64,000 bases of DNA from Bacteroidota bacterium. Lineage in GTDB: Bacteria; Bacteroidota; Bacteroidia; AKYH767-A; OLB10. The notes beneath the pieces are model-generated. The model searched no databases. It was not told the origin of the DNA and saw only the letters and a list, made by a program, of their open reading frames with translations. The stretch lies in the NCBI GenBank assembly GCA_016713445.1, contig JADJPB010000017.1, positions 1 to 64,000 of the forward strand. Direction: 5' to 3'. This document shows, in pieces, positions 55,435-64,000 of this stretch. The translations under genes were made by a program, and so were the position numbers. Each line of letters begins with the position of its first letter. Position 1 is the stretch's first letter.

Positions 55435-56194
55435 ATGCCTACTTTATCCGTTGTCATCATCACCCTCAATGAAGAAGTAAATATCCTTCGTTGTTTGCAA
55501 AGCGTGGAGGGAATTGCCGATGAAATTGTGGTGGTGGATTCGGGGTCTACGGATCATACGTTGGAAATTTGTAAGAGCCGAAATGCGAAAGTGATTCGTC
55601 AAGATTTTTTAGGATACATCGAGCAAAAGAATTTTGCAATGGATCAAGCTTCTTCTGAATGGATACTTTCTTTAGACGCTGATGAAGCACTTACTCCGGA
55701 GTTGAAATTGAGTATTCAGCGGGCAATGGAGAATCCTTTGTCTAACGGATATATGATGAATCGTCTCACCAATTTTTGTGGACATTGGGTGAAGCATAGT
55801 GGATGGTACCCAGATCGTAAGTTGCGACTTTATCAAAAAGGGAAAGGAAGATGGGGTGGTGTGAATCCACACGATCATTTTGATTTGTTGGAAGGAAAAC
55901 CTGCATTGTTGCAAGGTGACCTTTTGCATTATTCCTATAATTCTATATCGGATCATATTAAACAAATTGATCGCTTTAGTGCTATTGGCGCCAAAGCGAT
56001 GTACGATAAAGGAATGAGTTCGAGCATTGCGAAAATTATTTATAAGCCCATCGCTCGCTTTCTTAAAAAATTATATTGTTTGGTCGGGGTTTCGAGATGG
56101 GCTTACAGGATTTATTATTGCGAAAAATAGTGCGCATGCGGTTTTTCTAAAATATTTACGATTGTATTACCTTCAAAAAGGGAAAACAATATGA
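55435..56194 (+). CDS. Family 2 glycosyltransferase (LPS-type), frameshifted near the end
   Basis: A ~252-residue inner-leaflet enzyme of the GT-A fold, resembling WaaE/KdtX-type LPS-core transferases. It shows LSVVIITLNEEVNILRCL at the start, VDSGSTDHT, and the DxD-like LSLDADEAL. The frame as given ends at 56130 in a non-conserved tail. Deleting one G in the gggg run at 56086-56089 gives GFRDGLTGFIIAKNSA and a stop at 56192-56194, matching the family C-terminus and overlapping the next gene by ATGA. Sugar donor and acceptor cannot be told from sequence. Confidence 0.85.
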
Positions 56195-57285
56195 AGGTTT
56201 TGCAGGTCTCCACACCTAAAAGCTGGCGGGGAGGTGAGCAGCAAGCCGCTTATCTGGCTCGTGCATTGAAGGAGATGAAAGTGAATGTCTCTATAATGAC
56301 ACCCTTTCATTCAGCACTCTCTTCGCGTATGTTGGAAGATGGAATCTCTGTAATTAATTTTGATTCACGCGGATTGTTAGATTTAAGTTTAGCTAAAAAA
56401 ATTGCTAACGTTTGTAAGAAAGAAGAATTTGATTTGATTCATACACACGATTCACATGCACACAGCGCTGCAGTATTGTCGGCAGCAGTATTTGGAAATA
56501 AAACTCCCATCGTGGTGAGTAGAAGAGTTGATTTTGCTGTTTCCTCTAATTTATTTTCGAAGTGGAAGTATAATCATGAAGCGATAAAAAAAATTGTTTG
56601 TGTTTCTGAAGTGATTTCAAAAATTACAGCCCCTTCAATTCGCGATCAAAGTAAATTAGCTGTAGTTCATTCAGGAATTAATACGTCGCAATATGATTTT
56701 ATTCCTTCTGGAAATTTGTTGAAAAACGAATTGAATCTTGCTACAGACACATTACTAGTCGGAAATCTTAGCGCACTCGCTGATCATAAGGATTTTCCTA
56801 CTTTTTTAAAAGTGGCTAAAAAAGTAGCCGATGAAAATCCAATGGTGCATTTTGTCATTGCAGGTTCGGGTGACGAAAAGGAATTAATTGAAAAATTTAT
56901 TGAAGAAAATAATTTGTCTTCTCGAATTCATTTAATCGGATTTAGAAAAGATATTACCAAGGTGATGAAGTCCTTGGATGTATTTTTAATTACTTCTAAA
57001 ACAGAAGGATTAGGCACTATAGTATTGGAAGCTTTTGCTGCCGGGATTCCAGTCGTAGCAACTCATGCGGGCGGAATTCCGGAATTGGTGAGTGATCAGG
57101 TAACAGGATTGTTGAGAGAGGTGGGTGATGTGGAGGGATTGACGAATGCCGTACATCTAATTCTTTCGAATCATGAGTTGAGAAATAATCTTAGCAACAA
57201 TGCTAAAATTAAGGTGCAGGGATTTTCGTTTTTAGCAACGGCACAAAAGACATTGAGTATTTATCAAGAAATTGTGAAGCAATAA
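56191..57285 (+). CDS. Family 4 glycosyltransferase (group 1)
   Basis: A 364-residue GT-B enzyme. The N-terminal WRGGEQQAAYLARAL loop, IHTHDSHAHS, and the C-terminal donor-binding EGLGTIVLEAFAAGIPVVA (E-x7-E) identify the GT4 family. The start overlaps the corrected end of the GT2 gene (ATGA), so the two act in one operon, probably extending the same glycan (LPS or a surface polysaccharide). The next gene, uvrC, begins directly at the stop codon. No flippase or polymerase gene is nearby, so the glycan is unknown. Confidence 0.88.
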   Translation: MKVLQVSTPKSWRGGEQQAAYLARALKEMKVNVSIMTPFHSALSSRMLEDGISVINFDSRGLLDLSLAKKIANVCKKEEFDLIHTHDSHAHSAAVLSAAVFGNKTPIVVSRRVDFAVSSNLFSKWKYNHEAIKKIVCVSEVISKITAPSIRDQSKLAVVHSGINTSQYDFIPSGNLLKNELNLATDTLLVGNLSALADHKDFPTFLKVAKKVADENPMVHFVIAGSGDEKELIEKFIEENNLSSRIHLIGFRKDITKVMKSLDVFLITSKTEGLGTIVLEAFAAGIPVVATHAGGIPELVSDQVTGLLREVGDVEGLTNAVHLILSNHELRNNLSNNAKIKVQGFSFLATAQKTLSIYQEIVKQ

Positions 57286-59090
57286 TTGGCGACCGATAAT
57301 CTCCATATTAAACAAATTGTTACTTCGTTACCCGATACCCCAGGTGTGTATCAGTTTTATAACGAGGAGATGGGATTGTTGTACATCGGAAAAGCTAAAA
57401 ATTTAAAACGAAGAGTAAGCAGTTATTTTAATAAGAATCATAATAGCAATCGCATTAGCATGATGGTGCGACAAATTGCAGATATTAAAACAATTTTAGT
57501 CGAAACGGAATACGATGCTTTGCTGCTCGAGAATAATCTCATCAAGAAATATCAACCTCGCTATAACGTGAGCTTGAAGGATGATAAAACGTATCCATGG
57601 ATAGTTATTAAGAAAGAGGATTTTCCACGCGTTTTTATTCGCGTCGGAAAATTAATGATGGTAGCACCTATTATGGGCCTTATGCTTCCGTGACTATGAT
57701 TCAAACGATGTTAGATCTCATCAACAAATTGTACAAGCTCAGAACCTGCAATTTAGTGTTGTCAAAGGAGAATATTGAGAAGAAGAAATTTCGTTTGTGT
57801 TTAGAATATCATGTGGGAAATTGCTTAGGACCTTGTGAAAATTTGCAGTCGAAAGAAAATTATGATGCAACTATCACAGGCATCAAGGATATATTAAAGG
57901 GAAATATCAATACGGTTATTTCGCATTTGGATGGACAGATGAAGGAACATGCTGCGAAGCATGAATTTGAAGAGGCTCAATTGACGAAAGAGAAGCTTGA
58001 AATTTTGGAGAAGTATAAGGGAAGAAGTGTCATTGTACATCCTACCATTCATAATGTAGATGTTTACTCTTATGTGGATGAATTAAATTCAGCATTTGTC
58101 AATTACATGAAGGTGATGAGCGGCGCTATTGTGCAATCATTTACGTTGGAGTTAAAAAAGAAATTGGATGAAACACCAGCTGAATTATTAAGCCTCGCTA
58201 TTGCGGAACTGCGTCAGCGGTATGAAGGCGACGCGAAGGAAGTCTTAGTGCCCTTTGAACCCGAATTAGAAATCCCAGGCGTTCAATTTGTAGTTCCCAA
58301 AATCGGTGACAAGAAAAAACTTCTCGATCTCAGCGAAAAGAACGTGCGCTATTTTATGAAAGATAAGATGGAGCAGGCAGACAAACTCAATCCGGAACAT
58401 CGCATCGAACGATTAATGACGGTGATGCAAAAAGAGCTACGACTTACTGAAAAGCCTTATCATATCGAGTGTTTTGACAATTCCAATTTTCAAGGGGATT
58501 ATGCTGTAGCGGCAATGAGTGTTTTCAAAAACGGTCGACCTTCAAAGAGCGATTACCGTCATTTTAATATCAAGACGGTTGTTGGTCCTGATGATTTTGC
58601 AAGTATGGAAGAGGTGATTTACCGAAGGTATAAACGCATGAAGGAAGAGAATCTACCTTTCCCGCAACTCATCGTTATTGATGGCGGTAAAGGGCAATTG
58701 TCAGCAGCGTTAACCAGCTTAGAAAAGTTAGAGTTGCGTGGAAAAATTAGCATCATCGGTATCGCAAAAAAGTTAGAAGAAATATATTTTCCGGGCGATT
58801 CACTTCCGCTCTATCTAGATAAAAAAAGTGAAACCTTGAAAATTATTCAGCAATTGCGTGATGAAGTGCATCGTTTTGGAATTACCCATCATCGTAACAA
58901 ACGAAGCAAAGGCGTAATCAAAACCGAACTCAGCGACATCAAAGGAATCGGCGAAGCCACCACAGAAACTTTACTGAAGCATTTTCGATCGGTTAAAAGA
59001 ATCAAAGACGCCAAGTTGGATGAGCTCACCGCAGTAATTGGAACCGCAAAAGCTAAAATAGTACAGGAGTATTTTAAAAAGGCAGAGTAG
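57286..59090 (+). CDS. uvrC: UvrC, excinuclease ABC subunit C, one frameshift
   Basis: Nucleotide-excision-repair nuclease that makes both cuts around a lesion after UvrAB. Domains after correcting the frame (601 residues): GIY-YIG endonuclease (GVYQFY, LLYIGKAKNLKRR), a zinc-like Cys region (LRTCNL, CLGPCENL), UVR motif (HEFEEAQLTKEKLE), RNase H-like endonuclease (IECFDNSN, VIDGGKGQLSA) and a helix-hairpin-helix tail (LSDIKGIGEATTETLLKHF). The frame stops at 57693, but RKINDGSTYYGPYASVTM runs in the next frame. One base is missing near 57640 (expected VFITRRK). The gene starts with TTG directly after the GT4 stop. Because uvrC is a conserved repair gene, a sequencing error is the best explanation. 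Confidence 0.92.
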
Positions 59091-59145
59091 TCTTTGATAT
59101 CATTTATAGTGATAAAGAAAATCAGTTTAAACACTATAAACTCGA

Positions 59146-59211
59146 AAGGTCACTAGAGAACACTAAGGTAAAATCTCTTGTGCACTTTAGTGACCTTAGT
59201 GCCTTAGTGTT
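59146..59211. repeat. Two interleaved 10-bp inverted repeats after uvrC
   Basis: aaggtcacta (59146-59155) complements tagtgacctt (59188-59197), and aacactaagg (59159-59168) complements ccttagtgtt (59202-59211). The arms come in the order A-B-A'-B', so both stems together would need a pseudoknot; either alone makes a hairpin. The text belongs to the ctagtgcc phrase family seen at 29283 and 48683. It lies between convergent genes and may act as a terminator. Confidence 0.7.
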
Positions 59212-59233
59212 AAAACTGTAAACACTAATTGAA

Positions 59234-60772
59234 CTAGTATTTCAATACCTTCCTTTGCACTTTATCTTTCTCCGTAGTTAAAGAAACAATATAAACCCCA
59301 GCTGTAATTCCATTCATCCCAATCTCACCCGTAAAATACCCTCCCGCTATCACATCCACTTTCCGCTCATACACCACTCTCCCCTCCATATCAAACAACC
59401 GCAACACCCCGCTCTTCCCTTTTAACTTCGACGCATTCACATGAATCATATTCCACTCGGGATTGTACCAAGCTTGAAAGAACACATCATTTTTTACATC
59501 ATTTTCGGTTAGGCCTACCGTTAGTGTATCGCAAGGTGAGCCTACCCAGGGACCAAGTTCGTAATTCGGATTATGGGGTAAGCCTCGATATGTACGATGA
59601 CCTCCTAATGGAAATGAGAATAATTGAAAATCACAAGCCGCACCAATGCTATCCGGATAATTGATAACTGTTAAATTTGAATTAACCACATTGTAAAAGT
59701 TTTGTGTATATGGATAGCCACTACCTGGCAAATTTGTCCATGCACCTATATATATTTTACCATCTGGAGCAAGTTTCATCATCGCCACTGAGGCACTATC
59801 CATAATAGTACCTATCTGAGTTTTAGATGCAGCGATATTTGTTGCCTGCAAGTCATATTGGTATATATAGGCTTCGTCGATTGCTAAAAAGCTTAGTATA
59901 TATAAAAATCGATCATTCGGAGAAAAACATGCACTTGCATAGCCTTTAAACGGTCCAGTGGTACTCGGTAATTCTATATTCAACGGACTCGAAATTATGC
60001 CAGTGCATCGATCAAAATCGTAGAGCTCAATAAGGTTTCCTATATCGCATTCTGCAAACTTAGTCCCATCTGAATTAAATACAATATCGCCACCATTTGA
60101 AGCTCTCATCGTTCCAACATTTTGAACTGGGTGAGCATAAATACCTGTAGAGTCAACAAGGTAAACGTAGAATGCATTATCATAAGCTGCATTTGGATAA
60201 TCCCATTTTCTTGTCACTAGCCACCAATCTTTTCCGTTTCCATGTTTAACGGCCATCAATGCATCTTTGGTTGACACCGGGTCTAACATTACATTTTTCT
60301 GTGTAACCACTCCAAGACCATTATTCAGTTTCATATCAACGATACAATAATACAATCCAAAATAAGGCCCAGTTACACCTGCTAAAAAAACGTAAAACGT
60401 GCTATCCGTTACAGATTTTGGAACTATGAGAATATCGTGATACCAACCTTGACAGATTAATGAGTCGCCATTCATCATCATTTGATGGTTTCGACTAATT
60501 AACTTACCTCGCTTTTTCAAGGAACTATTATAGGCTACGGCATTAGTTGAAGATCCATAAAATAGCAAACTATCCTGAACATCTGCTATAGTAACTGATG
60601 CTGTTAAATATGATTCATTAATCGTAAAATACGTAACTGGATTAGTAAAAATCACGCCCGTACTATCTCCAAAACACCATACTTTATTGGAGTATTGAGC
60701 AATAGCAGTACCCCAGTTTAAAAGTAATGTGGTAAGACATAGTATACTATTTACAATGATTGCCCTCTTCAT
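59234..60772 (-). CDS. T9SS-secreted propeller protein (intact paralogue)
   Basis: A 512-residue protein. The signal peptide (1-25) ends at AIAQYS. The mature start NKVWCFGDSTGVIFTNP, the strand WWLVTRKWD, the NGGDIVFNSDGTKFAECD repeat, LYDFDRCTGIIS, CFSPNDRFLYIL and APDGKIYIGAW belong to a common Bacteroidota propeller family. The segment GAACDFQLFSFPLGGHRTYRGLPHNP (given in part) is highly conserved. A type A-like sorting domain follows (VRKVDV...AGVYIVSL...KY), but with VGLTEN and FQAWYNPEWN in place of PNP. It is closely similar, at DNA level too, to the broken gene 60978-62518. Confidence 0.8.
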   Translation of the reverse strand: MKRAIIVNSILCLTTLLLNWGTAIAQYSNKVWCFGDSTGVIFTNPVTYFTINESYLTASVTIADVQDSLLFYGSSTNAVAYNSSLKKRGKLISRNHQMMMNGDSLICQGWYHDILIVPKSVTDSTFYVFLAGVTGPYFGLYYCIVDMKLNNGLGVVTQKNVMLDPVSTKDALMAVKHGNGKDWWLVTRKWDYPNAAYDNAFYVYLVDSTGIYAHPVQNVGTMRASNGGDIVFNSDGTKFAECDIGNLIELYDFDRCTGIISSPLNIELPSTTGPFKGYASACFSPNDRFLYILSFLAIDEAYIYQYDLQATNIAASKTQIGTIMDSASVAMMKLAPDGKIYIGAWTNLPGSGYPYTQNFYNVVNSNLTVINYPDSIGAACDFQLFSFPLGGHRTYRGLPHNPNYELGPWVGSPCDTLTVGLTENDVKNDVFFQAWYNPEWNMIHVNASKLKGKSGVLRLFDMEGRVVYERKVDVIAGGYFTGEIGMNGITAGVYIVSLTTEKDKVQRKVLKY

Positions 60773-60840
60773 TCTAGTTTAATTAATTTTTGCAATAATT
60801 TTCTCCATCACTGTATTGTAATGTTACGAAATAAATCCCA

Positions 60841-60872
60841 GGATTCAAGCTACAGGCTACAAGCTTCAAGTT
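60841..60872. repeat. 'caagctacaggctacaagcttcaag' phrase
   Basis: A short imperfect repeat of caagct/acaggct units in the spacer between the paralogous T9SS genes, similar to the phrases at about 26755-26860. A GC-rich patch (gcgcctcccctgcgctcccc) follows at about 60927-60950. No gene. Confidence 0.5.
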
Positions 60873-60977
60873 TTTTTCGCGACGAAATAATTCTAACTAC
60901 GAAAAGTATTAATCAGACCTAGCGCCCGCTGCGCCTCCCCTGCGCTCCCCGCGGTTAAGTTGTCAGTATTTTATGAG

Positions 60978-62518
60978 TTAGAATTTAAAAACTTTTACCT
61001 GTACTTTATCCTTCTCGGTCGTTAAAGAAACTATATAAACCCCACTAGCCACACCATTCAAATTTATTTCCGAAGTAAAATACCCACCCTGCACTACATC
61101 CACTTTCTTCTCATAAACCACTCTCCCCTCCACATCAAACAACCTTAACACCCCACTTTCCCCTTTCAACTTCGACGCATTCACATGAATCATATTCCAC
61201 TCGTGATTGTACCAGGCTTGGAAGAATACATCCTCTTTTTGGTTGTTTTCGGTAAGGCCTACCGTTAGTGTATCGCATGGTTAACCTATCCACGCACCCA
61301 TTTCGTAATTTGGGTTATGAGGTAAACCTCTATAAGTACGGTGGCCTCCTAATGGAAATGAAAATAATTGAAAATCACAGGCGGAGCCTAGACTATCTGG
61401 TTGATTGATTACTGTTAAGGCTGTATTGACCGGATTATAATGGCCAACTGGATATGGGTAAGCATTCCCAACATACCTTGACCAAGAACTTATATAGATT
61501 TTGTTATCAGGACCCAATTTCATCATAACCGCCGAAGCAGAATCTTGAATTGTACCTACTACAAGTTTTGAATTAGGAATACTACTTGCCGTTAAATCAA
61601 ATTGGAAAATTGTTGCATCAGCAATGCTCAAATTACTGAATACATACAAAAACCGATCATTTGGTGAAAAACACAAACTAAAATAATACTTATAGGGTCC
61701 TCCACTTGTGTTTGGTAATTCAATATTCACAGAATTAGAAATTGTACCTGTGCAGCGATCAAAATCATAAAGTTCAATAAGATTGCCTAAATCTGAAACT
61801 GCCATTTTCGTCCCATCAGAATTAAAACTTATTTCACCTCCATTAGAAGTCCGCATAGTTCCAACGGATTGAACAGGCAATACACTAATACCTAATGAAT
61901 CTACTAAATATACATAAAACTCGTTGTTATAACTTTGACTTACATTGTCCCAGTGCCGTGTAACTAACCACCAGTCCTTGCCATTACCGTGTTTTACAGC
62001 CATTAATCCATCATTCAATGGACTAGAATCAATTTGAATATTCTTTTGGGTTACTTCTCCTAATCCATTTTGCAATTTTAAATCAACTATACTATAATAC
62101 AAACCATAATGAGGCCCAGATACACCTGCTAAAAAAACGTAAAATGTACTATCCGTTACAGATTTTGGAACTATTAGAATATCGTGATACCACCCTAGGC
62201 AGATCAAAGAGTCTCCATTCTGCATAGTCTGATGAAGCTTATTCTTTAATCGTCCGTTTTTCTTCCAACCATTGATATAAGCAACCGGATGGACAGATGA
62301 TCCATAGAACAATAAACTATCTTGTGCATCAGCAATGGAAACCGATGCGGATAAACTAGATTCACCTGTACTAAAATACGAAACTGGATTAGTAAAAATC
62401 ACACCCGCACTATCACCAAAACACCATACTTTGTTGGAATATTGACATTGACCAGCTTGATTATTAAATAAAAAATGGTTATAATGACATAAATTAAATT
62501 TCTATATTTTTTAAGCAT
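60978..62518 (-). pseudogene. Second paralogue of the T9SS propeller, broken by a frameshift and a nonsense codon
   Basis: Aligned to its neighbour this gene would encode ~513 residues. Start ATG at 62518 gives a hydrophobic signal MLKKYRNLIYVIITIF. The frame then slips at the A6 run on the plus strand (62470-62475); one more base restores FNNQAGQCQYSNKVWCFGD. The body is intact from 62402 to 61281. A TAA (61281-61283) replaces the Ser codon of the GxWxGSPCDTLTVGLTEN segment, and the frame then continues uninterrupted to 60978 with a full sorting domain (VEGRVVYEKK ... SGVYIVSL). It is either a recently decayed duplicate or two base-call errors. Two separate proteins are not plausible. Confidence 0.8.
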
Positions 62519-62520
62519 CT

Positions 62521-64000
62521 CTAATTTGATTTTACCAATTTCCTCTGTATTTTCAGTCCATCACTAAAGTTAAAAACCATAATATAAAAACCATTTTTTA
62601 ACTGACTTAGGTTTAAATAATTAATTGGTGCATGTGTAGAAACAATTCTTCCGGCTTGATCAATTATCTGAATATTAACCATATTTTCAAAGTCTGAACA
62701 CTCAATGTAAATATTACCCGTTGTTGGATTCGGTTGTATTCGGATTTCTCTTTCACTATTTTCACTCAATTCATTTTTGATCCGACTACTATTTAATATT
62801 TCATCTTCTATTTCTAACTTGAGCATTGCCCGTGCTAAAAACACCGCTTTCCCTCCAAGTAAATAATTTAAGCTTGCAATTTCGAATAATACAGAACTAT
62901 CTGCAGCACTATATAAAGAATCCTGAATTTTACGACTTAAATAAATATTTAACACCGTTTTTAAATAGGATTCATAGTCATTTGCTGGGCTTAAGTTTTC
63001 AACCATTTCAAATGCCTGATCTAACTCATTGCTTTTAGAAAGTTTTATGATGCGATTATATTTGCCTATATTACTCGTATCCAATTTTTCGAAGGATTCA
63101 TGATATATCTCATCGTCTTCACCACCATTGAGTCGATTGGTATCATTACTAATAAACTCATAAAAAGAACCTTTATGTGCATATTCAAATTGTGTTGCAT
63201 ATTCCCCTTCAAACCGCATTGAATCATAAGCAACATTAGAGTATCCCATTTGTCGTATGTTAATCCAAATATCCGTTAAGCAGGCGGGACCAAGTTCATC
63301 CGCATTTGGTATAATAAATATAGATGGAATAGCTTGGCCTAAATTGTCAACCGGAGCGTGAGAATTACTAAAGACAGATAATCCATCATGATACCAAGAG
63401 ATTTGATTAATTGAATATCCATCTACCCGAAAATCACTGGAGGAATTCCAATCATTTTCATAACTTGTTCCATTGGTTGAATTCGGATTTCCCTGAAATT
63501 GCCCAATGTTAGCACCTGCACCCGCTCCCAGTCCTAATTCTATTCCATGTTCAAAGTCGATGAAGTAATTTCGTTTCATGGTAGCTTGTCCATTGTCGCC
63601 AATATAATGGATTCCAAGTCCCATATTCGTTAGAGTATTGCAATTGACGGTAGGTACATTACTTTCATTTACTCGGATACCTGAATATTGATAGAATAAA
63701 TCCTGATCAAGACTTTCGGCAGTGATTACATTAGAAGAAACATCGCAATCTGAAGAATTTGTAACTTGGATGCCACAAAATGAACTATAATTATCTCTAT
63801 CAGGATGAATATAAATAGCATTTGAACTTATTTTATAATTACCTGCGTTGTACAAATTAATACCTATACGGCTATGCCAGGAATTGACACTAGCATCACC
63901 AATAAAATTATTTTCAATCTTTCCTTGATAGGTTAAATTGTATGGGATTTGATTTATTATTGAAATTGCCGTTGCATTATAACTTACTTGATTACTTCCC
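62521..64000 (-). CDS. Right-handed beta-helix protein with T9SS sorting domain (N-terminus beyond the window)
   Basis: The frame is open from the right edge to the stop at 62521 (about 493 residues seen). The visible N-terminal part has short repeats of a parallel beta-helix (NAISIINQIP-type, NNFIGDAS, NAGNYKISSNAIYI, NTLTNMGLGIHYIGDN, MKRNYFIDFEHGIEL), typical of NosD/pectate-lyase-like folds. An alpha-helical region (about 280-400 of the visible part) with FEMVENLSPANDYESYL follows, then a type A sorting domain (IQPNPTTGNIY ... DQAGRIVS ... NGFYIMVF). A start at 63855 would cut the helix mid-repeat, so the gene extends leftwards on its strand out of view. Two nucleotides separate it from the broken paralogue start. 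Confidence 0.8.
   Translation of the reverse strand, partial: GSNQVSYNATAISIINQIPYNLTYQGKIENNFIGDASVNSWHSRIGINLYNAGNYKISSNAIYIHPDRDNYSSFCGIQVTNSSDCDVSSNVITAESLDQDLFYQYSGIRVNESNVPTVNCNTLTNMGLGIHYIGDNGQATMKRNYFIDFEHGIELGLGAGAGANIGQFQGNPNSTNGTSYENDWNSSSDFRVDGYSINQISWYHDGLSVFSNSHAPVDNLGQAIPSIFIIPNADELGPACLTDIWINIRQMGYSNVAYDSMRFEGEYATQFEYAHKGSFYEFISNDTNRLNGGEDDEIYHESFEKLDTSNIGKYNRIIKLSKSNELDQAFEMVENLSPANDYESYLKTVLNIYLSRKIQDSLYSAADSSVLFEIASLNYLLGGKAVFLARAMLKLEIEDEILNSSRIKNELSENSEREIRIQPNPTTGNIYIECSDFENMVNIQIIDQAGRIVSTHAPINYLNLSQLKNGFYIMVFNFSDGLKIQRKLVKSN

Noticed and set aside
57286..59090. Programmed frameshifting in uvrC, the thioredoxin and similar genes
   Set aside because: No slippery heptamer with downstream structure, and many unrelated genes show the same single-base pattern; error is simpler.
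60890..60960. GC-rich patch (gcgcctcccctgcgctcccc) as an RNA gene
   Set aside because: No stable complementary arms or tRNA-like features; it looks like another phrase in the spacer.
60978..61193. Separate 71-residue gene
   Set aside because: It is the sorting domain of the broken paralogue, in the same frame after a single stop codon.

Overview
The window is chromosomal DNA of a Bacteroidota bacterium. Seventeen genes encode proteins that end in a type A C-terminal sorting domain of the type IX secretion system (T9SS; a 'PNP' start, a 'G-x-hydrophobic' middle and a terminal 'G-hydrophobic-Y' strand with a basic end). Recognisable promoters fit the Bacteroidota pattern TTG-N(17-23)-TAnnTTTG, start codons lack Shine-Dalgarno sequences, and the DNA is A+T-rich by eye. 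I cannot place it below phylum. No T9SS machinery gene, rRNA, tRNA or CRISPR array was seen.

Layout. 1-1336: the minus-strand end of a tyrosine recombinase with an expanded pentapeptide repeat and a frameshift. 1571-6418: a secreted sialidase-fold protein, folB, rnr and a small Fe-S protein. 6749-13333: two large minus-strand T9SS proteins separated by a perfect 32-bp palindrome. 13479-13985: a small membrane protein. 14149-19466: a compact operon of PKD-repeat T9SS protein, ECF sigma factor, a trans-envelope protein (one inner-membrane helix, long linker, outer-membrane barrel) and another T9SS protein. 19623-29202: LamG protein, GyrI-like protein, PNGase F-like protein, fatty acid desaturase and a DUF11-type surface protein. 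29457-33177: a glycine-rich T9SS protein divergent from a DEAD-box helicase that has a strong promoter and a ~150-nt leader. 33300-41929: dihaem cytochrome c, small enzymes, an MFS gene with a nonsense codon, a TlpA-like protein, a VPS10/sortilin-type propeller and a double thioredoxin. 42108-47847: secreted cyclophilin, rpiB, a class IV aminotransferase next to a sulfotransferase, a T9SS propeller and a GNAT enzyme. 47992-59090: membrane and Kelch proteins, a helical unknown, a nine-PKD adhesin, two glycosyltransferases and uvrC. 59234-64000: a tandem pair of paralogous T9SS propellers (one broken) and the end of a beta-helix protein.

How it fits together. Much of the coding capacity makes exported or surface proteins, interspersed with ordinary housekeeping genes. 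The ECF sigma/trans-envelope pair lies between two T9SS cargo genes and is the best candidate for an unusual system: a one-protein envelope-spanning regulator co-transcribed with what may be its surface targets.

Cautions. About a dozen lesions break reading frames, including uvrC. Most are single-base changes, several in homopolymer runs, which points to sequencing or assembly error rather than mass decay. Intergenic spacers carry several families of imperfect, phrase-like repeats.
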